A stretch of DNA of 64,000 nucleotides from Tubulanus polymorphus (taxonomy: Eukaryota > Nemertea > Palaeonemertea > Tubulaniformes > Tubulanidae): contig NC_134029.1 of NCBI RefSeq assembly GCF_964204645.1, positions 5,465,001 to 5,529,000 of the forward strand, written 5' to 3'. The notes under the pieces are model-generated. The model saw nothing but the letters and a program-made list of their open reading frames with translations, did no database searches and was not told the DNA's origin. Of this stretch, positions 36,545 to 50,500 are shown piece after piece (the first letter of the stretch is position 1; each line of letters begins with the position of its first letter). Position numbers and translations under genes: made by a program.

Positions 36545-39500
36545 TCATCGACGTTTCACGTAAGGGGTTTGCTCATGGGTCGGTTTTGTTTGGTCCGGGT
36601 TTTCTACATTTCCATTAGGTTTACCGTCATACACGTACGGCTCCTTCTGTTCCCCGGCTTTACTGTTCCAAGAGAAAGACACCTTTTTAGGGTGCCCCCT
36701 TTTTATCGAAAACGGACTGTCGGATCCATCGAGACTATTAGCACCAGGAGTTTCAGGCGTGCAAGGACCGTCGCTAGAACCTGGTGTACTGGGACTGGCA
36801 ACAGGGGGCGTGCCGTTTTTATATCCAGGTAATTTAGACGGATCTAGCTGAATTTCTGAAGGGTCGTTCGGGTTTCCACTTTTCTTCTCAAGATTCTCTG
36901 ACTGATCCATCGAATCGCCGAGACCTTCGTCGATCTTAGTCGGTATACTTATTGGTTTGATACCGTTGCCTTTAACGTCGCCTGGGTCTTTAGATTTATC
37001 CATCTCCTGCTTACGGCGCATACTACCAGGTCTTGTGCTGCTGATTCCCTCTTCACTGATCGTATCCATTCCAGCCGCTCCCCCGGTGTCGATTGTCTTC
37101 TTGATTCGATCTATTGAAATCTGGCTTCTCTTTCGTCTTAAACGACCACCTAAAACGGTTTAGATAAGAAATAGACGTTTTCAATATGTTAGATAGTTAA
37201 AGCAGGAAGTTACTTTGCAAAAGTCAATATCCTGCATTCGAGGTTGAAAGTTAAAACTTGGATCTAGGAAGAAAGTAAACGATTATTCAACTTCTGATTT
37301 ATCGGCCGGGTATTCAGAACCCTAAATATATTTGCCATTTGGTGCGATATCATTTTACATATCCGGTAAAGGTTGCACAGATTTCCGGAAAAAGCCAAGT
37401 TCTCACTTTTAAGAAGTCGTAGGGGATCAAGAAAAGACATTCGATTTCTAAGATAGGCAATACCAGTGATACTAAGCGTGTGAATGATCAGCGTGTTGAG
37501 ATTGTACTTGGATTGAATTGAATTTGTGATCGTTGACATACGATAGTGTTAATATCAGCAGGACAGATGTTAGTGTTGGGAAGGTTTTGGGTTTTGCACA
37601 TGCGAAAGTTAACGTGAGCATCTTATGTGAATATAGCCACCAATATATCAGTATTTGTAGGTTCATGTAAAAATGATTTCGAGTCCCTGTTTCGCGGAAA
37701 CGCGTCAAACTGAATAGATAGGTCAGGTAAGAGTTTTTCGCTGAATATCCGTAAAACATATAGGAATTGTATAGAATGAACTGTGCTTTCAGAACAGCGC
37801 CCGCCTATCCTTTGAGCGATGTGATAACTTGAAAACAAATTAGAAAAATATCGATCGTTGTTTTCAGTGAGGTTAGACAAAGACTGCTCTGAACACTGCC
37901 ATTTTCGGTGGGTTTATTCTCATAAAGAAATTCATATATATATAGAAAGAGAGAGAGAGATATGCAGGAATATGCCAGAGAGAAATTAAATCGCCACAAT
38001 GAGATGAGGTAAAACAAACTGAAGACAAGCCTGACACCAAATATTCGATAGATTAAATCCATTAATTGCAAGGTGCATGCGCATTCGCCAGAACCGCCAT
38101 TCAACAGTTCAGGGAGACGGCTTTGATACAAAAAACTGGTGGCACTCAAAATAGAATATACAAAAAATACATGAATTCATTTTTCAATTTGTAATATAAC
38201 TGAACATTGAAAGCGAACTCATGCCAACACAAATCAAAGTAAAACTCTTGGCTTTGACCAGATTGATACTAACTACTTAAAAAACCATGCAACCGATATT
38301 GTCATTGTAAAAGTCATATAAGAAAACGAATTAAGATCCTATTATATATACAAGACGATTAAATATTCATCAAATTAACTTAACCATTCGACTGCCAATA
38401 TTGTACATGTAAATGTAGTCGTATAGAAGAAAACTTGATTTCATGTTGGCCACATACGTTAAGTTATCGATGAAGGCTAAGCCTATTCACATAGAATAGG
38501 TTGATTGAATATTTAATTCACAATGTGTACTGGGCTTTTATATGGCACAGAGGTTAACACGTCAATATTAAGTAACAAACAATAATTAATGTACCGATCA
38601 AAATGTCATATATGTGTATATCAAACCGAGCAAAATAAGTTGTTCTAACCAGTCCGCCACCCATTGGTGTCTAGAATCTACGAGAAATGTCAGTTGGAAA
38701 TAAGGTTCAATTTTCAAAATCGGATGCAAACTAAAGATTTAAATCTAAATTTTCATGAATGAATTCATCATGCAAATCGCAGATATAAAATGTGATCATT
38801 CAGCAAAAAAAATGATTAACAGCGGTATTCAAATGTTTTTTTTCTTTTCTGGGCTCTGACGTTTCCAAAACATAAATGATTTCAATCGAATACCAGAAAA
38901 GAATTCGAAAAACATTTGAAAACACACGTGCCGTTATAATTAGAAGATGAACATTTACATGATTCCCGACAACGAAAGAAAAATAGAACGCAGACCAAAA
39001 AGGGCTGGGGTATGAAAATTTAGCGAACGACTGCCGGTCCCTGATTGTGGAGGACAAAAAAGGAAAACGCGGATAAACCATTAACATTACACCGATTTTG
39101 AAGCTAATTCCAGAAAGTAGTACCTGTCATGGCGCCTCCATAGTTATTTGTGTTCTCGGCTTTGGTCGGTTCGTCCGTGTAGGCAACAACGAACGAGAAG
39201 TTTAGAATTTGTTTTTTTCTACTTTGGGGACAATGTTTGACTACTTGAACGAAATTAAAAACACTTCGTGCTTCGATGATATTGAAATTCTATTGGACAA
39301 AATATTCCAGTATCAAAACAGTTTATAAAATACTCTAATAAATCTAGTTGATTCACGTAACGTGTTGGTTGAAAGACATTTATTTCGTCATCATTCCTGG
39401 TCTGTGTTCATGGTTTTCCAATTTTTACCCAGTTTTGGTCAGGAAGATCTAAATTTCTTTCGACTTTTCTTACTGGTAGGTTTATTGTAGTTTCCATAAT

Positions 39501-42500
39501 TGGGCGTTTTCATTCCGTTATTCCGCAGTATTTCGAGCAACTCGTATCTGAACGCTGATATATCTTGTTTTATCTCATTCAAGTCGTCTTCGGTCACTCC
39601 CTCGTTATCTGTACTGCGCTGTCTAGCCATTATATAACGCTTTATGAGATCTTTGATCACTTGCTAAAAACGGAGAAAAAATATATTTTTGTCAAGTAAA
39701 AATCATATCTTAATTTGTTCCTCTGTTTTTCTATAACAGATATCGGGTTAAGCTTGTACACCGAGTCAGGAAACGCTAAGACGAGGATAAGCTCATTTTG
39801 GTCCTACACGAAAATATCGCAGTTCACGTACGGGTTTCCCTCACCACTAAGGTGTGGTTGACTATTTCAATAAGGGCGTGCGTCATTAATCACTGATGGT
39901 GTTATTTTACCTGGTATCTTGCTTCGCGTTCGTTAACCTTTTTAACAATTTTCTGAAAAGAATAATAAATACGAATCTTTAAACGCTGTAAGATAGATTA
40001 GTTTGGGTGAGTTCAGTGTATCTTTTACGATTGGCAGCTTTTAACACAGAAAGTGTCAATCGAATACATGGACGCACGTGGTGCTTTATATGATATATAT
40101 GATATGTGTTTTGAGAAGTAGAATTTTTTTACGATTTCCAAAATTTCAAATTGCTTTACTGTAATCGTCTTTTATAACTACAATAGCTATGACAGAGTCT
40201 GATTACTGTTACGACATTTTCAAAACCGATGAAGAATTATCCTTTCGTTGTTACATTTATTTTCCGGCAGATTATTGATAAGAAAGAAGTTTATTCGTAA
40301 TAGCACATAAAATAGTCTAGGTTTCTACTGTGTGTGAGAAGAGGAAGTGTAGTGTGTAGAGACAATTAGTCTGTGCAGCTATGATATCATGTTTGATTTA
40401 CAATTCTACGCAATTCCAGTGCGGCAGTGATGGGTGATAATATTACCGGGGATATCATAGTGTTAGGGAATCTTGACTGAATGCTGAGATTTGAGAACGC
40501 AGAGCTGTATGCAAAATTTAAAATTAGCTTGAATCACGCGATATATTTGATAATATTGGTAATACCAACCAGATGATCGGGGTTTGGTTTTAGATTTTTC
40601 ATTATCAAAATATCCGTTTCCTTTTCGTTTTAACAATATTGTATATTGTACATTTTAACCGTCTTAACCAGGGAGCGCCACCCTGTTTAAACTTAAGGAA
40701 CCAACGAAAGGAATGCCTTGAATTACCGTCTCCCGCTAAAATGCTAAGCACCGAAGTAAGCGAGATATAGAAAACTTTTAAAAATGAAGTAGAAAATATG
40801 TTTTAATATAAGATAAATGGTTTGTAACTCAAAAGACAAACAAACGAATAAAATAGGAAAGCAGATATTCATTTTTCCTTTAGATGAATGAAATGATACG
40901 ATGAGTATTTGAATATAAAAATATGAAAATACGAATGAAAACTAGGACATTTAAGACCATGAAGTTTTAATTCCAAAAGGTCCGTTTTATTGAGTCGGTG
41001 TCTTCCTGGGTCGGGTTCGAGTCCCAGAAATGCGAGGATTATGAAGCGTGTGTTACGAACTATCCGTGTTTGAAATGTGAAAAATCACGATTATACAGGC
41101 CGTGATAAAAACTAAGGACAGGTGTCTTGTGTAAACTGCCTGGGGCGGTTTCGGGTACCAGATGGTTAATTTACACTAACTAAAAACCTCTATTTAACGA
41201 CGTGTGTGCTGCCATCACATATCGCAAAACAGTGAAATCAAACGCCAGATTTGATATTCATAAATCACATCACGCGTTGAAGGTCGCAATATAACCCACG
41301 TGTAATTTATATGACATTGATGAGAATACTAGCAGGAAACATAATCAAAAATGCAACATATGCAAAATATCGTCTAAAATCGTCATGAAATAGAAATCTA
41401 TGACACCGATGAAATATTCGTTCATTTAATTCCATTCATTCCACATCGAAATCTACTAGTTTAAACATCGATATATAATGTTGATTCTACCATGGCCTCT
41501 AGAGCCCCACTGAAATTAATATCTATGCACACATAAAATCGGTCAACTAAAACAGTGATTATAAAAGTAAAAACTAAAAAATCTAAAACTTGCGCTAAAT
41601 CGAATTACGCGTGACTGGATGAGGTAAGGGGTACCAGTAGTTCGTGTCAAAATTTCATACGGATGAAGTGGAAGCGTAATATTCATCTCCAGATTCGAAT
41701 CTTCCAATTTAAGAAGTAAATTTAGATTTTTTACTTTTAGTCAAATTATACAGTTTTAGAAAAAGATTTTCTAATGTAAGCGATTGTATAATTCTCTCTT
41801 CAATCGTTTTTGCATTATTTGTGTTCTCCTTTCGAGTATCTAACGTATATCGTTTAAATCGAATGAATCCAATTGTTAATAATATTAAAATTATTATCAA
41901 AACATCTGAAAACAGTATTATTTAGATTTCTCTAATTCAAAGAAACTTCCTACAATTCAATTCAAACTGTATGTATATTTCTGACGTAAAATGCGTTCGA
42001 TTATCAAAGTTTCTTGTCATGAATCCAAGCGGTTCCCGCGAGGTTGTTCAATACTTCATGGCCTCAAATGAACTGATTATAAAAGTGAATCTATCACAAC
42101 AGAATTTATTACGAAATACAATCTAAGGTCATGCAATGAATGATCCAGATGTCCAGTAATCGTTCGTTTCACACAATTTCGCTTGTTCTATCACTTTTTT
42201 GCTTCAAAATTTCATTTGTTTAAAGACAAGGTGAACGTCTAGATTACATTAGGTTCGAAGAAGCTTTGATCATGGATATCATAGTTTACGGGCATATTTG
42301 CATTTGAAAAGTTTAGAATTGATCACGATTGATTTCACGATTCTGCGTTCTGAATCTAAATGTGCATGAAATGGACGACAATGGATCAATGTCGGATCTT
42401 CATGTAGCACGAACGATATTGAGAATCAAACGTTCGTTTGATTATGATATGAGGTAAATAATTTGATCGCGTAATACGTGTGGGTTGCATGTCTACCTGA

Positions 42501-45500
42501 TGCGTTCCCTGAAAATAACCGTAGAAAGTATTCTTAGTTTCATCCAGTCTTTTAATTTATGAATAGGATGAAAAATAAGGAAGAAAACAAGGAGATAAAT
42601 GTTATTCCTTTGAAAGAACTCGACCAATCATCATTTACCAAAGAGATCAACCAAACACGATGACCCTTACTTAAGAGCGGGTACATCGTTTGTCGACTAG
42701 CAATGATGATTTTTGAGTTCTAAATCTAACATTTAAATCCTTCGAGATGAAAGCAAATGCTAATAATTAATCATCAAAACCAATCAGTAACAACCTGTAA
42801 CCGAAAGCACAGATACTAAGCTGAAAATAAGTAAAATAAACATCGAACTCTTAGTAGAAAAAATTAACACACCGTAAAGGTTCATATTGCAATTCTGAAA
42901 CACAAAGTAGATAATACTAGGGCCGAAATAAAAGACATGATATCTATTTTCTAATACAGTAAAGGAGGGGCACTAGTAAGTAGTACTCGAACAAATCGAT
43001 TTGAAGGGTATTTGAAAAAGCTCATAAAACCCGGCATTTTTAATGATGTCATATTTTGATACCATATTTTTTCTATATACATATACATAAAATTTACCAT
43101 GGGAAAAACGTACGTCTTGGTTCTTTGCACCTAAAGCGTTGATATTGCGTTTTCCTCAAAATGGAAGGCGTTGGAAGAAAATTGCTTTTCTAAATATAGA
43201 TGTTTGTATTTTAATACGTGTACTGTATTTCAGTGCCCCACCCAGAAAATAGGCAAAACATACGCGTCATCCATCAAGTGCACTACGGGTCTATCAACTG
43301 ACGCATAGAACTGTTTTACCTGACGATTTTTCTTGAAGTGGTGAAAAAGAACAATTATATATAAATATTTTCTAGCAGAGATTTCTTTAAAACTGTCGTA
43401 AATGAATATGTTTGTCTTCTCTTTTTCATTTATGGATGCACAATGTTTTAGGTTTAAATTTTCTTTTTTTGAACGATCCATAATTAAGCGACAAAAATTG
43501 CTACAATATGCTCGGTGACTTTTTCTGAGAAATATTCTAGCAAATTGGCAAACCGATTATCAGCCAAGAACAGCTTTTCATTCTAAGTCATTGAGTTCGC
43601 GATATATGTATGTTATCTGGTAAAGATAAACTTTCTGCCATATGGCTTACCCATTCGTTTGGATAATAATGCCTTACCATATCGATATGAATCTTGACAT
43701 AATCTAATAGTAATCATTCAACTGCTAGGATTACCCGCACCAGCCTATAAACTTACTCTAATGCTTTGCCATCTACTACGCTTTTGCTGAGTGGTACAAC
43801 TGCACAGTTTATCTTTGAACCAGCGGAACAAGTATAACACGGATTTCGGACTCGGGATGATGTTGAACGGTACTGGAAGTGTACCACCCTCCTCGAAATA
43901 CGAAATCCACAACTTCGATCTGGCAAACTTCCATTCCATATCAGCAGCTTCCTTTTTTTGTAAAAAAAAAAACAACAACAAAGGCGATTATGCTGTGCTT
44001 CCATTTTGGTAAGAAAAAGAACAAAAATAAAAACGCTGTCTCTTATTATATAAACGTAATATTTTTCGAGATTTTCCATTGTAAATTTCTTCTTTGATGG
44101 GAAGAATTGTAATTTGTATTATGAGCAAATAAAACTACACACGTTAGAAAAAGATAGATAATGATAATTGATATATGATAGATAAATATCGGCGAAGGCT
44201 TAGAAATAGTTGAAAGCAATATTGTAAATGCTAGTGCTTACTGGTTGATAGTTGAAATGAATTTTTCAGTATTCTTTGATATGGCGAGCGCTCTTTGGAA
44301 TTTTACAGACAACAATGTACTTACTGAAATCTGCTGATACGAATTCGACATCATAGCGATTAACATATTTAGAAGTACGATAACCGAAATGAAGCAATAA
44401 CTGCCGAACATGAGCTTTCCGACGAATTCTGTGAATATATGTTTTTCTTTTTGAAGATACGTGCTGTCCAACTCAACAAGGCCGTACAGTGCCCAGTAAA
44501 GCGTCTGAGCTATCTCAAATAAACTGAAAAATTAACATTGATCGAATATATTTTCATTACAGCTAAATGAAAAGCCGAAAGTCTATATTAACTGCCAAAA
44601 CTATGTAGTGTTTCAAAACTTGGTGGTAATATTCATCCAAAATCAAACTTGACAAAATCAAATATGATGACAGAACAGGTGCACGTCCAGGTTGACCTTG
44701 GTTCCCAAACCTTGGTTTGGGAATCTTGTATTCAGGGATCCAGTTATTCGACCATGGACTCTATAGTTTCTACGTCCATGATTCGACAAATGGACGTTTT
44801 AGAGTCCATGATTCGACCGACCAAAATAACGGAGCCGTCAGTCATGAAAGTCATCGGGGTTTTTTCCCTCCGTATTGAAATTAAACCCGTTAACCCGACT
44901 TTTTCATTGGCAAAGCGCGTTACATTATTATACTCAGCGATCTTAGATCAAACGCGACCTTCTCGTAACTTACTTTGCAAAATACTTGTTCTTCGGTGAG
45001 CAGGCGGGGTTATCAATGATAGCCTGGCCCGATTGTGTCAGGTTACAACCTTTCATCTTTTCCTTTGCATAATACCAGTATAAATGATTGAGGCCGCACG
45101 AGAACGAAAACAGTACCAGGAAATACAGCGTGCAAAATTTCATGATGTCGACGACCATTCGCCCGATTGAGATTTGCAACGGTCCCAGGTGTGGATTCAT
45201 CGTAAAAATATAGACGAGTTTCAAAGAGCTGAAGATGTTGGCGGCTGCAAAAAGACTTTCTGCCACAAGTGTCGGTTCAAATGCGTCCCACAACATTCTT
45301 ACTTGTGTCCTGGCTTCGGATGGGTTAGGGTCGAAATATACCTATGGATAAAAATTTTAGCATCTCTCAAAAAGTGGTTACAATGAACTGAAATGAAACA
45401 ACAAAAGTATTGAATAATAAAGAAAAAATATTCAGAATTTGATTTATTTATCTATCTATTTCATTTCCGAAAGCAATGTGAGTGGATGAAAAGTACATAT

Positions 45501-47553
45501 AGAAAATGGGATGCGTCCTCTTTGCAATAGTTATGTGGAATGAATTTCATTATCTATCATGTTGTCCAGCCCTTGACCGAGTATACTAATAGAAAATTTG
45601 CTATGTTTCCAAACCAGTATACATTTTTTTCACTCATGCAGACTAGGAATATCACAACGTTGTATAACTTGTAACATTACTAAGTAAAATTATTAAAATG
45701 TTCTTGTAAAGACAGCACTCGTCGCTATGTTACGGCGTATATCATTTTATTTTTGTCACTCATATTGTCGAAAATTGTAGACCTCGAGTTTGGCAAATAA
45801 GCGTAAACGCTTAAATGCACACGGTAAGATAGGTCGATGGTAACGTATTGCTAATTACCGCTTCGTCATTAATTGGCAATTATCTAACCGTCTCAAAAAC
45901 GTTTAATTACCTTGTAAAATGCAACCACTCGCAATGTAATCATAGCCACGTACAACGAGTTCGTTACAAAATCCAATAAATTCATCATGTCTAATATGTA
46001 CGCTTTGCCGCCGTCTTTCCAAATCGTTTTTACCTCCGTCCATAAAAACCCTGTAAAATAGCATCAGTACGGCGCTTAATGATATCCATAACTTGTATCG
46101 CAACACCGAAAGCGACTTCTATTTCACATGTATCTTACCTATCACCCAAACTACGATAAACATTTCGACAATCGATGGCATCGAACCTCGTCTCTCTACG
46201 TGTGATGTCGTACCAAACGGCGGTAAAAATTCCGGTCCTTTATCACCGAAAAACGTAAATACATGCATCCTTTGTGATACCAAAATCAGAAGAACTGAAA
46301 AAGGCAAATACAGATGATTTATATACGTGTTGTACGAATGACCATTACCAGGAATATACACAGCAGTAAGGATAAGTGAGCAGCAAGGAAAATAAATTAG
46401 ATGAAAGACGAAACGTTTCTCTTGAAGCCAATTTCACGTAGTCCATTAGCCCTAACATCCTTATTCTATTGATGTGCACGTTGGTAAGCACGTTACGCTT
46501 GCCAGGGCTAGTTCTATTTACCTAAACTGTTTGCAACTACGTATCGTCTGGCTAAAGGCGGCCGTTCGTCTCATAGCATAGTATCTTTCTTATTTATGAT
46601 CGAGACGTGCTTTAGTGTCGTTTTTTTAGTCCAATTACTTACATAAGAACATCATATATGACGCCGTATGGCAGATGAACTTGATGAATGGTTTTTTGAG
46701 CATCGTTCCAAGTTTTGATTTCGGGGCGACTAAGTAGACCATTGAAAGAAATGGATAGCCAATAGCGAAGCCGAATATAACAGTAAGCTGTGTGATTATC
46801 ATACGCCGACGAAACGCCAGTAAACCCTCGTACCACAGCGAGGCGAGAAGCTGCTGACAGTGAGGATGAGATACGAACTAGAATGAAAATAAAAACCAGC
46901 GGTTGCATAAGATTAATCAGCGAGATGGTGGAAATGGATAAAGCAGAGATTAACTCATTTGAGTAGCGGGTCGGAGGTTCGCAATCTTTGCGCCGTGGAA
47001 AAAATAAACGGCTTCAATCAGTATACTTTACCGTTTTCTGTTTGTACTTGATGGCCAATTTCAAACGACTCAAGGTCATTTTATCATTTCCCGTCGCCTC
47101 GTTGGCAACAGGACCTTCCGTGTCGTGATTCAAAACAGTCTGTAACTCGTGCGATCCTCGAGTCTGTTCTAGTAACGCCGTAGCAAACTCCTGGCATTGT
47201 TTCGCCAGTTCTTCGTAATCATTTTTAAATTCGTTTTCAAGGCGACTCAGACGTTTCAATTCCCAGCTCAACTCGAAGGCTGTCAGTATCGGGTCTTTAC
47301 TAGACAAGGCAATCAACGAAGGACTAGCCAGAGCGCGATATGCATTGATTCTGGAACGGGAATGACAAAGACTATCTTCCGAACTGCTCTGTATACAGTC
47401 CTTGCAGCTGCATCGTACGTCATGGGGTTTTGGTATCTTGTCGCCCCGGTCCAACAGAATTTTAATCACTTCATAATTGTCCTTGTGAGCGGCAAGGATG
47501 ATCGGAGTTATATCTGGAGTGAACGACGTTGATGGATATCCGCCGAGAAACCC
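36545..47553 (-). CDS. TRPC-family cation channel, TRP/TRP-gamma-like, 5' part missing
   Basis: Calcium-permeable plasma-membrane channel. Ten minus-strand exons join in phase to 883 codons: 47032-47553, 46643-46877, 46139-46294, 45911-46050, 44974-45341, 44325-44523, 43757-43951, 39911-39952, 39474-39663, 36545-37149 (stop). Numbered from the first visible residue, 11-23 is [13 protein letters not shown] at the end of the ankyrin region. A TRPC linker follows with paired cysteines (CSCKDC) and [15 protein letters not shown], then the pre-S1 block [15 protein letters not shown]4-S5 contains [14 protein letters not shown]; the pore region has [21 protein letters not shown]6 has [17 protein letters not shown]. 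The TRP box EWKFAR lies at 546-551. The calmodulin/IP3-receptor-binding-like helix VIKDLIKRY is at 621-629, followed by [21 protein letters not shown]. The last exon is a proline/serine-rich tail ending YVKRR. The first 150-200 residues (start codon and most ankyrin repeats) were not found and lie upstream, inside or beyond the window. Confidence 0.93.
37933..37962. repeat. (TA)n-(GA)n simple repeat
   Basis: Short alternating TA followed by GA dinucleotides inside the last TRPC intron. Confidence 0.75.
44700..44810. repeat. two adjacent hairpins in a TRPC intron
   Basis: Hairpin A: GGTTCCCAAACC (44700-44711) pairs with GGTTTGGGAATC (44714-44725), loop 2 nt. Hairpin B: CATGGACTCTA (44753-44763) pairs with TAGAGTCCATG (44800-44810), and within it ACGTCCAT (44772-44779) pairs with ATGGACGT (44790-44797). 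GTCCATGATTCGAC is also directly repeated at 44774 and 44804. All lie in the intron 44524-44973, between the S4-S5 exon and the S6 exon. Confidence 0.6.
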
Positions 47554-50500
47554 CTGGAAAACAATTTAGAAAATATGAAAATGAATTCATGAATACAGTT
47601 TCAATCAATTTTAGATAATGATGAAGTGTATTTGTTTTGGTTATGGTGTATGTCAGGCATTATGATGTGTTTGTCTTGTTCATGAGGATGATTGGGGACA
47701 TAGACGTATTACGCAATTATTTTATTCTTGTTTACGATGCAGTTTAACTGTCCTCATTCGAGTGATGATACATATTTAGTTATTTCAGCTATTAATTGTT
47801 TGCGTCAGTACGCCCAGAATCACTCCCTAAATACGTCGACGCATCAGGTATTCAAACTGGCTGTTCCACATCGGCGAGTTCCATTTATCAGCGACTGTTA
47901 TATCGCCAGTGGTCTTCGGTGTGCCATCAGAATCTACTCGAAGCTGTCCCGCGATAGTGACATGATGAATTCCACGACCAGGAAATTAAACAACGTATAT
48001 TGCCGTGTAGATAACTCGTTACAATGATGTCCTGTCTAATCGACAAGACGAGAAAAGAGCGATAATGAGGGATTCACTCTCCTCTTTATCTACACCATAC
48101 ACTATCAGATACCATATCTTATATCACAATATTTCATTTAATATATTACTTCTGCTACTTCTTATTGTAATAAAATCGTTGATGAAATATCATTAAGGTT
48201 ATTATCATTGTTGTTATTATCATCGTTGTATATAAGTTAAATCAAGTAGAAATGCACGATTTTCGATCCGAGCAGTTTCTTTACAATTTCTAACGTCCTA
48301 TTTTTCTTCATCTAGAACCTTAGTGTCTACTGTACCACAGTACCAACAAAGACAATATTCCACCCATGTATAATGTTGGATACTATTGTGTTCACTTCAA
48401 GAGGAAGCTCAATCTTTCAGATAGAATTCAGTCGGAGAGGGTTTTGAACATACACGAAGTAGAAATTCAAAAAGTTCCGGTAACCCAGATATGTCTACTA
48501 AGTTTAGAAGAATAATTCATACTGACCCCCCTCAAAACCGATAACCCCCCTCCATTGTAACCTGATGTTACCCCGGTTGGGCACACTGGATCGTAAATCA
48601 CTGTGGATGTTTCAACCACTTCCAGGACTGGGTGAAATTTGTTCAAACTTTTAACGCTTAAATACTGGGAAACTTTTCTCTAGCTGCTTAAGTGGGACTT
48701 GAGTATTGCGGTTATGATCTGTCGGTATTCAAAATGTCTACATGATGTCTCTGATCCTCCCGGGAGGCAGTGCGAAGTTTCGGCGTAAAATTGATGGATT
48801 AATCCAATTATGCACTTAATTTCATATCCCCACACATTATGTACTGTAAGCCCTGGGTTACGTCACAGGGAGCCATTGTCGTCATCGATTATTGAGTTCT
48901 ACAGACAGCTTGATTTTGATTATATTTGTCACCATATAAATTATACCGCCAAAATTGCCATAAACTGAATTGTTCAAATTTGTATCCGTCGTTGATACAT
49001 TGTTTTCAAGACTTCGAAATAAAATAATATAACTGGAATTTGAAAGTATCCGATACAATGCAGAGTAATCATTAAATCAAATTCTCCATCTGTCAATTCA
49101 GCTTTCCACACGCATATGAATTCCATGTGGGTTCTATTTTCGTCTGCGAGAGCTAGTTTTCGAACGAGGTGTTCTTTTTTGGTTCACTGAGATGTATATG
49201 GAATAACATTATAACGTTTGTCAAGGTATCGTCCAGCGAATGAGAATGTATTAATCAATCACTGATATCTGTTAAATGACACCATGAAATGATATATTAG
49301 GCTTTTACTGCGTCCGCGTGTGTTATCTGTAGTTCAACTCTCTACGGTGTTCACGTGTTCAGGGCTGTTTGGGGTAGAAAACATTGCTTTAACGAGTAAC
49401 GAACCCGAGCAACAATCAATTCTCTTTCCAAAGCGCCATGATCTTTTTACAATATTCTCATTTTCGCATTCGTTTTCACATTAACGACAAGAATTCTATT
49501 CGTATACGATTGAATCAGATTGTAAAAGTAGTATATAGTATTGGTAAAGGCAGGTTTTGTATTGTCATCAGCTGTATTGGGGCCGCATACTCGATTCCGA
49601 GTATCCCGAGGGTATTGTTTTTTTGTTTGACTTTCGTTACGCGGTATTTCGATGAAGTGTCTTTCTATATCACTTCCGTTGTTACCACATTCTCCCGCGC
49701 GAGCGGGAAATCGAAAAAAGTCATCAGCTCCAAACATTCGGTAAATAATAAATGCCAAATCTGCATATCGGATTTCTGTAAAACAACAACCAAACGAATT
49801 CCACGACGTATCACTTGACCTACCCGCGTTGATAAGCATTGTTTGTTGCCGGTGATGTCGCGGTGTGGTTCCCATGGTTACCGAAGGGTGTGGTCCTGTA
49901 TCGGAAATCAGTACCGTATCATCGGCTATTGCTATGAGCTATCATCACCGTCTAGCGTTGGAAGCGAAGGAAATAAAAATACCCTTTTATCGCCCCTTTA
50001 TGAGATATTTATCGTTTGGCATCAACTCTGAACGACTCGTCACTTACCAATTAGACCGATAAATTACGAGGTTTCCCAGGTGCATATCTATGATTATTTC
50101 TCATTAACTGCTGCCTTGCGCGCCATCATTTAATTCTATTTCATACATCATTATCGTTTTTTGGAATTTACAATTAAGTTCGTTAGAGAATGTGATGTGG
50201 AGATCGACAAAATGGGCCATTGACCTTTCTTTAAAGTCTGTGTATTTGCATTTTACGAATTTGCCGGTTGAATTGTATTGGATTTTGAAATATTTGACAG
50301 GGTTTGAATGTTTGATAGTTTGGCGATGAATATAGTTTGAATGTATCGATATTAAAAAGAGGGTTCATTGGTCTAGTTGACAGACTGGGTTTCTTCCATT
50401 GTTTTTTGTAGATGTTAATCACTACACATTGTATCATACAACGACAAATAAATTAACACATGTCACTAAAATACATGTATACATGTCCAAAATACATGAT

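Noticed and set aside
40985-41025. GGGTTCGAGTCCC, resembling a tRNA T-arm
   Set aside because: No matching acceptor, D-arm or anticodon stem upstream; at most a decayed tRNA-derived repeat.
49438-49875. Long open frames on both strands (126 and 142 codons)
   Set aside because: Mutually antisense, no recognisable domain, and no splice sites that fit TRPC phase.
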